Positions 1 through 5,246 of a stretch of 5,246 nucleotides of DNA are shown here, piece by piece. Under the pieces are notes generated by a model. That model had not been told where the DNA came from. It was given only the letters and a program-made list of their open reading frames with translations, and searched no databases. Location of the stretch: contig JAJXTX010000063.1 in the NCBI GenBank assembly GCA_021783385.1, positions 1-5,246 of the forward strand, read 5' to 3'. Position 1 is the stretch's first letter. Every line of letters starts with the position of its first letter. The position numbers and the translations under genes are program-made. The stretch is from Pseudomonadota bacterium. Lineage in GTDB: Bacteria; Pseudomonadota; Gammaproteobacteria; Xanthomonadales; Rhodanobacteraceae.

Positions 1-497
1 CGCAAGTCACGCTGAGAGGCCAGCCGATCCAGATCGACGGCCATTTTCCCGCCCGCGGCGAGGTGGCCCCGGCGTTTTCGCTGGTCAGCAAGGAGCTGGC
101 CGATGTCACGCTGGCCAGCTTTGCCGGCAAGCGCAAGGTGCTGAACATCTTTCCGAGCGTGGACACGCCGACCTGCGCCATGTCGGTGCGCCACTTCAAC
201 GAATCCGCCAGCCGGGTCGACAACACCGTGGTGCTGTGCATCTCGGCCGATCTGCCGTTTGCGCAGGCGCGCTTCTGTGGCGCCGAGGGGCTGGATCGCG
301 TGGTGACGCTGTCGACCATGCGTGGCCACGGGTTTCTGCGCGACTACGGCGTGGCGATCGCCAGCGGCCCGCTGGCTGGGCTGAGCGCGCGCGCGGTGCT
401 GGTGCTCGACGAGCACGACAAGGTGCTGCACGCCCAGATGGTGGGCGAGATCGCGCAGGAGCCGGACTATGACGCCGCGCTGTCCGTGTTGCGGTGA
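1..497 (+). CDS. tpx: Thiol peroxidase Tpx (2-Cys peroxiredoxin), 5'-truncated by the window edge
   Basis: Tpx reduces hydrogen peroxide and alkyl hydroperoxides using electrons from thioredoxin; in Gram-negative bacteria it is periplasmic or cytosolic depending on the species. The reading frame is open from base 3 to the TGA at 495-497 and gives 164 residues. It aligns with E. coli Tpx (168 aa) along its whole length, for example [32 protein letters not shown] and EPDYDAAL. The peroxidatic Cys is in [10 protein letters not shown] (codon 174-176), and the resolving Cys is in RFCGAEG (codon 276-278). These match E. coli Cys61 and Cys95 with a constant offset of 3, so only about three residues, including the start codon, lie outside the window. 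An internal GTG at 63 is not the start, because conserved N-terminal sequence (VTLRGQPI) lies upstream of it. No convincing + strand terminator follows. The gene converges on azurin. Confidence 0.96.
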   Translation, partial: QVTLRGQPIQIDGHFPARGEVAPAFSLVSKELADVTLASFAGKRKVLNIFPSVDTPTCAMSVRHFNESASRVDNTVVLCISADLPFAQARFCGAEGLDRVVTLSTMRGHGFLRDYGVAIASGPLAGLSARAVLVLDEHDKVLHAQMVGEIAQEPDYDAALSVLR

Positions 498-530
498 CGC
501 GACAAGCGTGTGCGCAGCCAATCAAACGGC

Positions 531-564
531 AAAAAAACGGCCGGCTCTCTGACGAGGCCGGCCG
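531..564 (-). terminator. Rho-independent terminator of the azurin gene
   Basis: The arms CGGCCGGC (538-545) and GCCGGCCG (557-564) form a perfect 8-bp GC stem with an 11-nt loop, part of which can pair further (CTC with GAG). Seven A residues at 531-537 become a run of seven U on the - strand transcript, directly after the stem. It lies 53 nt beyond the azurin stop codon. On the + strand the stem is not followed by T residues, so it would be at best a weak terminator for tpx. Confidence 0.88.
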
Positions 565-616
565 CTTGCTGTGCAGTCAGCGGCGCAGCAGCATGGCTGC
601 CGCGACGCCGGGGTGC

Positions 617-1063
617 TTATGAGCCCAGGGTCAGCGTGCCCTTCATCAGCGCGGCATGTCCCGGGCAGGTGCAGAAGAACGCGTAGGTCGTGCCGGCCTT
701 GAGCTTGGCCACCTTGAAGGTGGTCGTGTCCGAGGCGCCGCCGCCGATCAGCTTGGTCGCGGCAATCACCTGCGGGTCATTCGGCTTGATGTAATTGTTG
801 TCGATGCCGGCGGCCATGCCGGAGGAGAGGATGGCCGCCTCGTCACCGGCATGCGAAAGCACCCAGTTGTGGCCCATCACGTCGCGCGGCGTGGCACCGG
901 TGTCCTTCAGCGTCACCGAGAACGTCTTGCAGTCCTTCGGCACCACGATGGTGGATTTGTTGAAACGCATGGCGTCGTTGGCTTCGACGGTGGTCGAGCA
1001 CTGGGCCGCCCACAGCGGGGTGGACAGCAGTGCCAGTACGACAAGTGCGATGAGTCTGCGCAT
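617..1063 (-). CDS. azu: Azurin, periplasmic type 1 copper protein, with Cys at position 114
   Basis: Azurin is a small blue copper protein that carries single electrons in the periplasm, for example to nitrite reductase, cytochrome c peroxidase or terminal oxidases. The product has 148 residues. A signal peptide (MRR, then a hydrophobic stretch ending PLWA) is probably cleaved after residue 19 before AQCSTT, leaving a 129-residue mature chain. That chain can be numbered like P. aeruginosa azurin without gaps: Cys3-Cys26 disulfide, Gly45, His46 in MGHNWVLS, Trp48, Cys112, His117 and Met121 in GHAALMKG. All copper ligands are therefore present. Position 114, Phe in P. aeruginosa azurin, is Cys here (FFCTCPGH; codon TGC on the - strand). 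The ATG at 1063 is preferred because it starts the signal peptide and has GGAG (1076-1073) 9 nt upstream. The frame stays open to 1285, but that extension would bury the signal peptide. An FNR-type box lies about 80 bp upstream and a terminator follows. Confidence 0.97.
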   Translation of the reverse strand: MRRLIALVVLALLSTPLWAAQCSTTVEANDAMRFNKSTIVVPKDCKTFSVTLKDTGATPRDVMGHNWVLSHAGDEAAILSSGMAAGIDNNYIKPNDPQVIAATKLIGGGASDTTTFKVAKLKAGTTYAFFCTCPGHAALMKGTLTLGS

Positions 1064-1136
1064 GATCGGAATCTCCAGTGGATGAGTGGGGGTGGTGAAC
1101 TCATCTGCATGCTGCCGCGCCGGCGTGTCGCGCGTC

Positions 1137-1150
1137 TTGATCTGAATCAA
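1137..1150 (-). promoter_or_regulatory. FNR/ANR-type box of the azurin promoter
   Basis: In the direction of azurin transcription the site reads TTGATTCAGATCAA, a perfect TTGAT-N4-ATCAA match to the FNR/ANR/DNR consensus. If it acts as a class II activator site (centre at -41.5), transcription would start near 1102 and leave a leader of about 39 nt before the ATG at 1063. A weak -10-like CAGCAT lies at 1114-1109, as expected for an activator-dependent promoter. Control of azurin by ANR is known in P. aeruginosa; its operation here is inferred from the site alone. Confidence 0.75.
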
Positions 1151-1236
1151 CACGAAGGCAGTTGTTGGCGTTGATACAGTTTGGCGGCCGGCACGGTGGC
1201 GTGCCGAAGGGCGTGGTGCGCCCGTACGATCGCCAC

Positions 1237-1261
1237 AAAAAAACCGGGCCGAAGCCCGGTT
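1237..1261 (-). terminator. Rho-independent terminator of gap
   Basis: On the - strand, AACCGGGC (1261-1254) and GCCCGGTT (1249-1242) form an 8-bp stem closed by a stable UUCG tetraloop. It is followed by a run of U from the seven A residues at 1237-1243, two of which can pair with the last two stem bases. It lies about 60 nt after the gap stop codon and upstream of the azurin promoter, so gap and azurin should be separate transcripts. Confidence 0.92.
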
Positions 1262-1323
1262 CCTGGTGGCATGCCCCGCCGCCATCGGGCTCGCCGCAGC
1301 GGCCCGTGCGCGGGGTCAGCCAG

Positions 1324-2337
1324 TCACTTCGCCGCCATCAGCGCCACGGTCATGTCGAGCATGCGGTTGGAGAAGCCCCACTCGTTGTCGTACCAGCTGA
1401 GCACCTTCACCAGGGTGCCGCCCATCACGCGGGTCTGGGTGGCGTCGTAGGTGCTGGAGGCGGGGTTGTGGTTGAAGTCGATCGACACCAGCGGCTTGGT
1501 GTTGACCGCCAGGATGCCCTTCATCGCGCCGTTGGCCGCTTCATGGATGGCGGCGTCGATTTCCTCCCGGCTGGTCGCGCGGGCGGCGACGAAGGTGAGG
1601 TCGACCACCGACACATTGATGGTCGGCACGCGCATCGCGAAGCCGTCGAGCTTGCCATTCAGCTTCGGCAGCACCAGGCCCACCGCGGCGGCGGCGCCGG
1701 TCTTGGTCGGGATCTGGCTCATCGTGGCCGAGCGTGCGCGACGCAGGTCGGAGTGATAGACGTCGGTCAGCACCTGGTCGTTGGTGTAGGCGTGGATGGT
1801 GGTCATCAGGCCGTGCACGATGCCGACCTTCGCGTCCAGCACCTTGGCCAGCGGCGCCAGGCAGTTGGTGGTGCAGCTGGCGTTGGAGATCACCTGCAAT
1901 TGCGCGGTGAGCTGGTCGTCGTTGACGCCGAACACGAAGGTGCCATCGATGTCGCTGCCGCCGGGCGCGGAGATGATCACCTTCTTTGCACCGGCGACCA
2001 GATGCGCGCCGGCCTTGGCCTTGGTGGTGAACAGGCCGGTGCATTCCAGCACCACGTCCACGCCCAGTTCGGCCCACGGCAGCTTGGCCGGATCGCGCTC
2101 GGCGCAGACCTTGATCTTGTCGCCATTGACGAGCAGGAAGCCGCCCTCGGCGGTGACCGAGCCAGGGAACTTGCCGTGCGCGGTGTCGTACTGGGTCAGG
2201 TGCGCGTTGGTCTCGGCATCGCCCAGGTCGTTGATCGCGACGATCTGGATCTCGCTGGTGCGGCCGGATTCGTACAGCGCGCGCAGGACATTGCGGCCGA
2301 TGCGGCCGTAACCATTGATGGCGACCTTGATGGCCAT
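1324..2337 (-). CDS. gap: Glyceraldehyde-3-phosphate dehydrogenase, type I
   Basis: This homotetrameric cytosolic enzyme of glycolysis and gluconeogenesis oxidises glyceraldehyde 3-phosphate with NAD(P)+ and phosphate to 1,3-bisphosphoglycerate. The 337-residue product has the usual family length. It shows the N-terminal Rossmann motif NGYGRIGR (residues 8-15), the coenzyme-site Asn-Asp in VAINDLGD (36-37), and ECTGLFT and SAPGG. The catalytic Cys155 is in SNASCTTNC, His182 in [10 protein letters not shown], the phosphate-site region in [18 protein letters not shown], and [12 protein letters not shown] is at the C-terminal end. Asp37 favours NAD+ as cofactor (family knowledge). The ASCTTNC context and overall sequence fit GAPDH better than erythrose-4-phosphate dehydrogenase. 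The ATG at 2337 is chosen because GGAGG (2352-2348) lies 10 nt upstream and the conserved [10 protein letters not shown] starts there; an in-frame TTG at 2343 is too close to the GGAGG. No catalytic residue is missing. It lies 164 bp after the ArsR-type gene on the same strand. Confidence 0.98.
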   Translation of the reverse strand: MAIKVAINGYGRIGRNVLRALYESGRTSEIQIVAINDLGDAETNAHLTQYDTAHGKFPGSVTAEGGFLLVNGDKIKVCAERDPAKLPWAELGVDVVLECTGLFTTKAKAGAHLVAGAKKVIISAPGGSDIDGTFVFGVNDDQLTAQLQVISNASCTTNCLAPLAKVLDAKVGIVHGLMTTIHAYTNDQVLTDVYHSDLRRARSATMSQIPTKTGAAAAVGLVLPKLNGKLDGFAMRVPTINVSVVDLTFVAARATSREEIDAAIHEAANGAMKGILAVNTKPLVSIDFNHNPASSTYDATQTRVMGGTLVKVLSWYDNEWGFSNRMLDMTVALMAAK

Positions 2338-2501
2338 GGGCAAGCTTCCTCCGGTTCGATGATGGACAGACCGTGACCGTGTGTGGGGCCGCGGAAACCG
2401 GCACTTTACCTGAAGCGGCGGCGTTCCCGCAGCGGTGCGGCGATGCGCGCGTGCGCTATCGGCACGCCCGGTCCGCGCGGTCGTATCGTGCTGGTGCGCT
2501 G

Positions 2502-2879
2502 CTAGCCGGCCTGCGGGGGGCGGCGGCTGCGGCGCACTGACGCAGTGCGCACGGCGGCCACCTTAGGCACGCAGTAGATGCCGTACAAGGTGGCGATGAT
2601 CTGCTGCGCGGGGCCGTCTTCGAGCGCGTACCAGATAGTCTGTGCTTCGCGCCGGGTGCGCACCAGTCCCTCCTCGCGCAGCTTGGCCAGGTGCTGCGAC
2701 AGCGCCGACTGGCTCAGGTCGGGCAGCTCCTCGTTGATCTGGCCCACCGACATTTCCTGATTCACCAGCAGACACAGCACGCGCAGCCGCTGCGCATTGC
2801 CGAGCGCCTTGAGCAGGCGCGAGGCATCCTCGGCACGCACCTGCATGGCGGTCAGATCGGGGGTGTCAGGCAGCGGCAT
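2502..2879 (-). CDS. ArsR/SmtB-family repressor, BigR/SqrR/YgaV-like, candidate persulfide sensor
   Basis: The product is a 125-residue winged-helix DNA-binding protein of the ArsR family, which usually binds as a dimer and represses its own gene and a neighbour. The core runs from [20 protein letters not shown] (residues 19-38), through the recognition helix region [19 protein letters not shown] (55-73), to the wing [13 protein letters not shown] (74-86) and a C-terminal helix ending TLYGIYC. It lacks the ELCVCDL-type metal motif of ArsR/SmtB sensors. Instead it has exactly two cysteines, Cys36 and Cys103, 67 residues apart. BigR and SqrR use a pair in the same two helices about 66 residues apart to form a di- or tetrasulfide bridge (from memory of the family). 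The tail after 104 is basic (VRRSRRPP). The ATG at 2879 has GGGAG 8 nt upstream; an earlier in-frame TTG at 2939 lacks support. It is divergent from the DUF2892-RND operon, its likely target. The exact signal is inferred. Confidence 0.88.
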   Translation of the reverse strand: MPLPDTPDLTAMQVRAEDASRLLKALGNAQRLRVLCLLVNQEMSVGQINEELPDLSQSALSQHLAKLREEGLVRTRREAQTIWYALEDGPAQQIIATLYGIYCVPKVAAVRTASVRRSRRPPQAG

Positions 2880-2949
2880 CGGTGGATCTCCCGGGCTCAG
2901 GCCCGTGCATGCGTCGGCGGGATTGACTTTAGCACGCAAGTCTAATTAA

Positions 2950-2978
2950 GCTATATCTAATTTAGATGAAATTGTTAA
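2950..2978 (-). promoter_or_regulatory. Predicted sigma-70 promoter of the ArsR-type gene
   Basis: On the - strand, TTAACA (2978-2973; 5 of 6 to TTGACA) is separated by exactly 17 bp from TATAGC (2955-2950; 4 of 6 to TATAAT). Transcription would start near 2943, about 64 nt before the ATG at 2879. The palindrome at 2955-2967 fills much of the spacer, an arrangement expected for autorepression. This is a prediction from spacing and consensus only. Confidence 0.55.
2955..2967. promoter_or_regulatory. AT-rich palindrome, probable operator of the ArsR-type repressor
   Basis: ATCTAATTTAGAT is a 13-bp perfect palindrome centred on base 2961, in a locally AT-rich island within GC-rich DNA. Its left half, TCTAATT, is repeated directly at 2941-2947, 15 bp away, which could be a second half-site. 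The position between the divergent genes and inside the predicted repressor promoter fits an ArsR-family operator; AT-rich palindromes are typical for BigR-type proteins. Binding is inferred. Confidence 0.6.
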
Positions 2979-2987
2979 ACATGCGGA

Positions 2988-3001
2988 TTGATTCAGGTCA
3001 A
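2988..3001 (+). promoter_or_regulatory. FNR-like box upstream of the DUF2892-RND operon
   Basis: TTGATTCAGGTCAA matches TTGAT-N4-ATCAA at 9 of 10 defined positions. It differs by a single base from the azurin box read in the direction of its own transcription (TTGATTCAGATCAA), including the central TCAG. As a class II site it would place the transcript start near 3036, leaving a leader of about 134 nt. No good -10 is seen there (CATGCT at 3023-3028 is weak). An alternative + strand promoter, TTGACT at 2923-2928 with TAAGCT at 2947-2952, would place this box downstream of the start. Confidence 0.5.
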
Positions 3002-3060
3002 CGTCGGATGCCGGCAAAAGCCCATGCTGAGGCTGCTGCCGCCAGGCAGCCGCAAGGGTC

Positions 3061-3129
3061 GTGACGCGACGTCGGAACAGCGGCAGCCTGCTTAAACAGG
3101 CTCTCGTGGCGTTCGTCGTCAGGCGTCAC
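3061..3129 (+). other. Leader region able to form a long nested hairpin
   Basis: Four complementary segments nest around one loop: GTGACGC (3061-3067) with GCGTCAC (3123-3129), GACG (3068-3071) with CGTC (3117-3120), GAAC (3075-3078) with GTTC (3111-3114), and AGCCTG (3085-3090) with CAGGCT (3097-3102). Together they give about 21 pairs, with small bulges and one internal loop. A separate hairpin, GGCTGC (3031-3036) with GCAGCC (3046-3051), lies just upstream. There is no U run, so this is not an intrinsic terminator. The structure ends 30 nt before the Shine-Dalgarno of the DUF2892 gene. I do not recognise a known riboswitch class. Confidence 0.4.
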
Positions 3130-3169
3130 ACAGCAACAGACCAGAGACGCCTTTCAACGGAGATGGCTT

Positions 3170-3376
3170 ATGAACACCGATCGCATCGTCCTCGCATTCG
3201 CTGGCAGCATGGTGCTGCTCAGCGTGGCGCTGGCCCATTTCATCTCGCCGTGGTGGCTGCTGCTCACCCTGTTCGTGGGTGCCAATCTGCTGCAGTCGGC
3301 CTTCACCGGTTTCTGTCCGCTGGCGTTGCTGCTGCGCAAGCTGGGCGTGAAGTCCGGCTGTGCGTTCAAATCCTGA
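3170..3376 (+). CDS. DUF2892 (YgaP-like) inner-membrane protein, two TM helices
   Basis: The 68-residue product has two hydrophobic segments, about residues 6-24 and 27-44, separated by a short turn (FISPWW), so it should be a helical hairpin in the inner membrane. The end holds the DUF2892 signature (GANLLQSAFTGFCPLALLLRKLGVKSGC), with Cys49 in TGFCP and Cys64 in SGC. In E. coli, YgaP carries this membrane part fused to an N-terminal rhodanese domain and is under the ArsR-type YgaV; here the membrane part stands alone. The ATG at 3170 has GGAG (3159-3162) 7 nt upstream. It is the first gene of an operon: the adaptor gene starts 28 nt after its stop. A role in sulfur or persulfide handling is inferred from the family and from the divergent BigR-like regulator; biochemical function is not established. 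Confidence 0.9.
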   Translation: MNTDRIVLAFAGSMVLLSVALAHFISPWWLLLTLFVGANLLQSAFTGFCPLALLLRKLGVKSGCAFKS

Positions 3377-3404
3377 CAGCCGCACCGTGCAGCGAGTGAC
3401 CTTC

Positions 3405-4511
3405 ATGAAGCTTTCCCTGCGCACCCTGCGCGCGGCCAGTGTGGCAATGATGCTGGGCGCGCTGGCGGCATGCGGCCAGCCGCCCGCGCCGGCTCCTGCC
3501 ACGACAGCGGCACCGCCGCTGGCATCGCTGGTGGTGCGCGCCGAACCGGCGCAGCGCGAACAGGTGTGGGACGGCGTGGTCGAGGCGATCCATCAGGTCA
3601 CCCTGGCAGCGCAGACCAATGCCCGCGTACTCGAGCTGCCATACGAGGTCAACGATGTGGTGCCCAAGGGTGCGGTGCTGGTGCGCTTCACCGACGTCGA
3701 GCAGAAGTCGGCGCGCAGCGCCGCGCAGGCGCAGATCGCCTCGGCGCAGGCGACCTACGACGAGGCGCTTGCCTCGTACAACCGCTTTGCAGCGATCGCG
3801 CCGCAGGGCTACGTGTCGAGAGCACAGCTGGACCAGCAGCGCGCGCTGCGCGATGCGGCCCGGGCGGCCCTGCAGCAGGCGCAGGCCCAGCGCAACCAGG
3901 TCGGCCAGCAGCTGGATTACACCGTGCTGCGTGCCCCGTACGCCGGCATCATCACGCATCGCTATGTGCAGGTAGGGCAGGCAGTGCAGGCGGGTCCGCC
4001 CTCGCCGCAGCCGCTGATCGCGCTGGAGTCGCTGGACGGCCTGCGGGTCAACGTGCAGGTGCCGCAGAGTGCAGTCGAGGCGATCCGCCGCTTCCATGCC
4101 GCCACCGTGCTGCCCGAGGGCGACAGCGGCCCTCGCGTGGCCGTCAGCGACGTCAGCGTGTTTCCGTATGCCGATCCGGACACGCACAGTTTCAACGTGC
4201 GGCTGCAATTGCCGGCTGACTCCACCGGCCTGTATCCCGGCATGACGGTGAAAGTGGCGTTTGCCACCGGTCAGGCGCAGCGCCTGCTGGTGCCGGCGAG
4301 CGCGCTGGTGCAGCGCGGCGAGATCGTCGGCGTCTACGTGCTGGGCGAGCATGGCGTGACGCTGCGCCAGGTGCGCACCGGCTACCGCTATGGCGACCGC
4401 GTGGAAGTGCTGGCTGGACTCGACGATGGTGAACGCATCGCCACCGACCCGATGGCAGCGCTGAAGTATCTGGATCAGCAGCATCGCGCTGGTGTACCAG
4501 CCCATGACTGA
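3405..4511 (+). CDS. RND efflux periplasmic adaptor (membrane fusion) lipoprotein
   Basis: This subunit links an inner-membrane RND pump to an outer-membrane channel of the TolC/OprM type. The 368-residue product starts with a lipoprotein signal peptide: MKLSLRTLR, a hydrophobic core, and lipobox LAAC with Cys23 as the lipidated residue. A Pro/Ala-rich linker follows. The first lipoyl half spans about 66-97 (EVNDVVPKGAVLVRF). The alpha-helical hairpin spans about 98-171, rich in Ala and Gln. The second lipoyl half is 172-205 (YTVLRAPYAGIITHRYVQVGQAV). The beta-barrel spans about 206-287 and includes GLYPGMTVKVAF, and the membrane-proximal domain is about 290-350 (LVPASALVQR). No His- or Met-rich metal motif is seen, so a drug or organic-compound pump is more likely than a heavy-metal pump. 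The ATG at 3405 begins the signal peptide; its Shine-Dalgarno (GAG/GTGA) is weak. The in-frame GTG at 3360 would overlap the previous gene. It overlaps the permease gene by 8 bp. No outer-membrane channel gene is in the window. Confidence 0.94.
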   Translation: MKLSLRTLRAASVAMMLGALAACGQPPAPAPATTAAPPLASLVVRAEPAQREQVWDGVVEAIHQVTLAAQTNARVLELPYEVNDVVPKGAVLVRFTDVEQKSARSAAQAQIASAQATYDEALASYNRFAAIAPQGYVSRAQLDQQRALRDAARAALQQAQAQRNQVGQQLDYTVLRAPYAGIITHRYVQVGQAVQAGPPSPQPLIALESLDGLRVNVQVPQSAVEAIRRFHAATVLPEGDSGPRVAVSDVSVFPYADPDTHSFNVRLQLPADSTGLYPGMTVKVAFATGQAQRLLVPASALVQRGEIVGVYVLGEHGVTLRQVRTGYRYGDRVEVLAGLDDGERIATDPMAALKYLDQQHRAGVPAHD

Positions 4512-5246
4512 GCCGGCCAAGCTGGGGATCTCCGGGCGCATTGCGCGCGCGTTCCAGGCCTCGCAGATCACCCCGCTGCTGGCGCTGGCCGGCCTGCTGC
4601 TGGGGATCGCCGCGGCGATCATCACGCCGAAGGAGGAGGACCCGCAGATCGAGGTGACGATGGCCAACGTGCTGGTGCCGTTTCCCGGTGCCAGCGTGCG
4701 TCGCGTCGAGAATCTGGTGGCGTTTCCGCTGGAGCAGAAGCTGTCCGAGATCCACGGTATCAAGCACGTCTACTCCGTGAGCCAGCCGGGCATGGCGGTG
4801 ATCACGGTCGAGTTCCGGGTCGGCGTGCCGCGGCAGCAGGCGCTGGTCAGCCTGTACAACAAGGTCTACTCCAACGCCGACTGGGCGCCGCCCGGCTTGG
4901 GCGTCGGCCAGCCGCTGGTGAAGCCCTACGGTATCAATGACGTGCCGATGATGGCGGTCACGCTGTGGTCCGATCGCGCCGATCTCGGTGCGCTGCAGCT
5001 GGCCAAGGTCGCGCACACGCTGGAAACCGATCTCAAGCGGGTGGCCGGCACCCGCGATGTGTACACCCTCGGCGCGCCGGATCGTGCGGTGATGGTGGAG
5101 ATCGATCCGGGCAAGCTGGCCAGCTACCACCTCACCGTGGGCGATCTGGCCCAGGCGCTCAAATCCGCCAACGTGGCGGCGGACGTGGGCGACCAGGTCA
5201 GCGGCAACCGCGACACGCCGGTCAAGGCGGGCAGGCTGCTGATGAA
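4504..5246 (+). CDS. RND efflux transporter permease (AcrB/HAE1-like), 3'-truncated by the window edge
   Basis: This is the proton-driven inner-membrane pump of a tripartite efflux system. Only the first 247 codons are present; full-length members have about 1,000-1,050 residues. The visible part holds a cytoplasmic N-terminus, TM1 (about residues 22-39, ITPLLALAGLLLGIAAAI) and the start of the periplasmic porter domain: TPKEEDPQIEV, VPFPGASVRRVENLVAFPLE, VYSVSQPGMAVITVEF and GINDVPMMAVTLWS. The EEDPQI and PGA motifs are typical of the multidrug (acriflavin-resistance type) branch rather than CusA-like metal pumps. The ATG at 4504 lies inside the adaptor gene (ATGACTGA overlap), which suggests translational coupling and a fixed ratio of the two subunits. 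The reading frame is intact to the window end. The proton-relay residues in TM4 and the drug-binding pocket lie beyond the window, so the substrate cannot be judged. Confidence 0.94.
   Translation, partial: MTEPAKLGISGRIARAFQASQITPLLALAGLLLGIAAAIITPKEEDPQIEVTMANVLVPFPGASVRRVENLVAFPLEQKLSEIHGIKHVYSVSQPGMAVITVEFRVGVPRQQALVSLYNKVYSNADWAPPGLGVGQPLVKPYGINDVPMMAVTLWSDRADLGALQLAKVAHTLETDLKRVAGTRDVYTLGAPDRAVMVEIDPGKLASYHLTVGDLAQALKSANVAADVGDQVSGNRDTPVKAGRLLM

Noticed and set aside
538..564. The GC stem after tpx as a + strand terminator.
   Set aside because: No T run follows on the + strand; the U run is present only for transcripts coming from azurin.
1064..1285. A 74-residue N-terminal extension of azurin in the same frame.
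   Set aside because: It would place the clear signal peptide in the middle of the protein and would run through the FNR-type box and the gap terminator. The ATG at 1063 has a good ribosome binding site.
2335..2346. CCATGG and AAGCTT next to the gap start, resembling cloning sites.
   Set aside because: Both are short and common by chance; the surrounding sequence is continuous natural coding and Shine-Dalgarno sequence with no vector signs.
1162..2376. A 404-codon + strand open frame opposite gap.
   Set aside because: It is antisense to a fully conserved GAPDH gene, has His/Gly/Val-rich low-complexity sequence typical of GC-rich shadow frames, and shows no recognisable motif.
2338..2501. Promoter for gap, with TAAAGT (2408-2403) as a possible -10.
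   Set aside because: No acceptable -35 is found at 16-18 bp (TGCGGG at 17 bp), so the element cannot be supported. The gap promoter must lie here or upstream, but I cannot place it, and no terminator is seen after the ArsR-type gene.
2880..2939. An earlier TTG start (2939) for the ArsR-type gene.
   Set aside because: The extra residues are not part of the family fold, and the ATG at 2879 has GGGAG at ideal spacing.
3008..3064. A short upstream frame of 18 codons (ATG at 3008) and another from the ATG at 3024 in the leader of the DUF2892 operon.
   Set aside because: Neither has a Shine-Dalgarno, and both would begin before the predicted transcript start. The Ala-rich content reflects base composition, and there is no leader-peptide codon run.
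3366..4763. A 465-codon - strand open frame opposite the RND adaptor, and another at 4192-5130.
   Set aside because: Both are antisense to well-conserved RND genes, are Arg/His-rich and lack a ribosome binding site or domain. They are artefacts of high GC content.

Overview
This GC-rich window encodes proteins that resemble those of Proteobacteria: a thiol peroxidase, a periplasmic azurin, a proteobacterial-type GAPDH and an RND efflux pump. Azurin together with FNR-type promoter boxes suggests a respiratory, perhaps denitrifying, gamma- or betaproteobacterium. A Xanthomonadales/Rhodanobacteraceae-like host is my guess from overall character, not from any search. No rRNA, tRNA, CRISPR array, insertion sequence or transposon-like end was seen.

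Layout. (1) Bases 1-497, + strand: the thiol peroxidase gene tpx, missing only about its first three codons. (2) Bases 531-2337, - strand: azurin (617-1063) and glyceraldehyde-3-phosphate dehydrogenase (1324-2337). Each is followed by a clear intrinsic terminator, so each is probably its own transcript. Azurin has a perfect FNR/ANR box (TTGAT-N4-ATCAA) upstream. (3) Bases 2502-2879, - strand: a small ArsR-family repressor that resembles the persulfide sensors BigR/SqrR/YgaV and has two suitably spaced cysteines. (4) Bases 2880-3169: an AT-rich divergent control region. It holds a 13-bp perfect palindrome inside the predicted repressor promoter, a second FNR-like box nearly identical to the azurin one, and a leader that can fold into a long nested hairpin. 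(5) Bases 3170-5246, + strand: an apparent operon of a two-TM DUF2892 (YgaP-like) protein, an RND periplasmic adaptor lipoprotein and an RND permease. The permease starts 8 bp inside the adaptor gene and runs off the window.

How it fits together. The right half looks like a self-regulated module in which a thiol-based repressor controls a small Cys-containing membrane protein and a tripartite pump. This resembles E. coli ygaV-ygaP, but with an efflux pump attached. The shared FNR-like box suggests that azurin and the pump operon may respond to the same oxygen or NO signal. The most striking single residue is in azurin: position 114, next to the copper site and Phe in P. aeruginosa azurin, is Cys here, although all the copper ligands are intact. 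The substrate of the pump and the signal sensed by the repressor are inferences.
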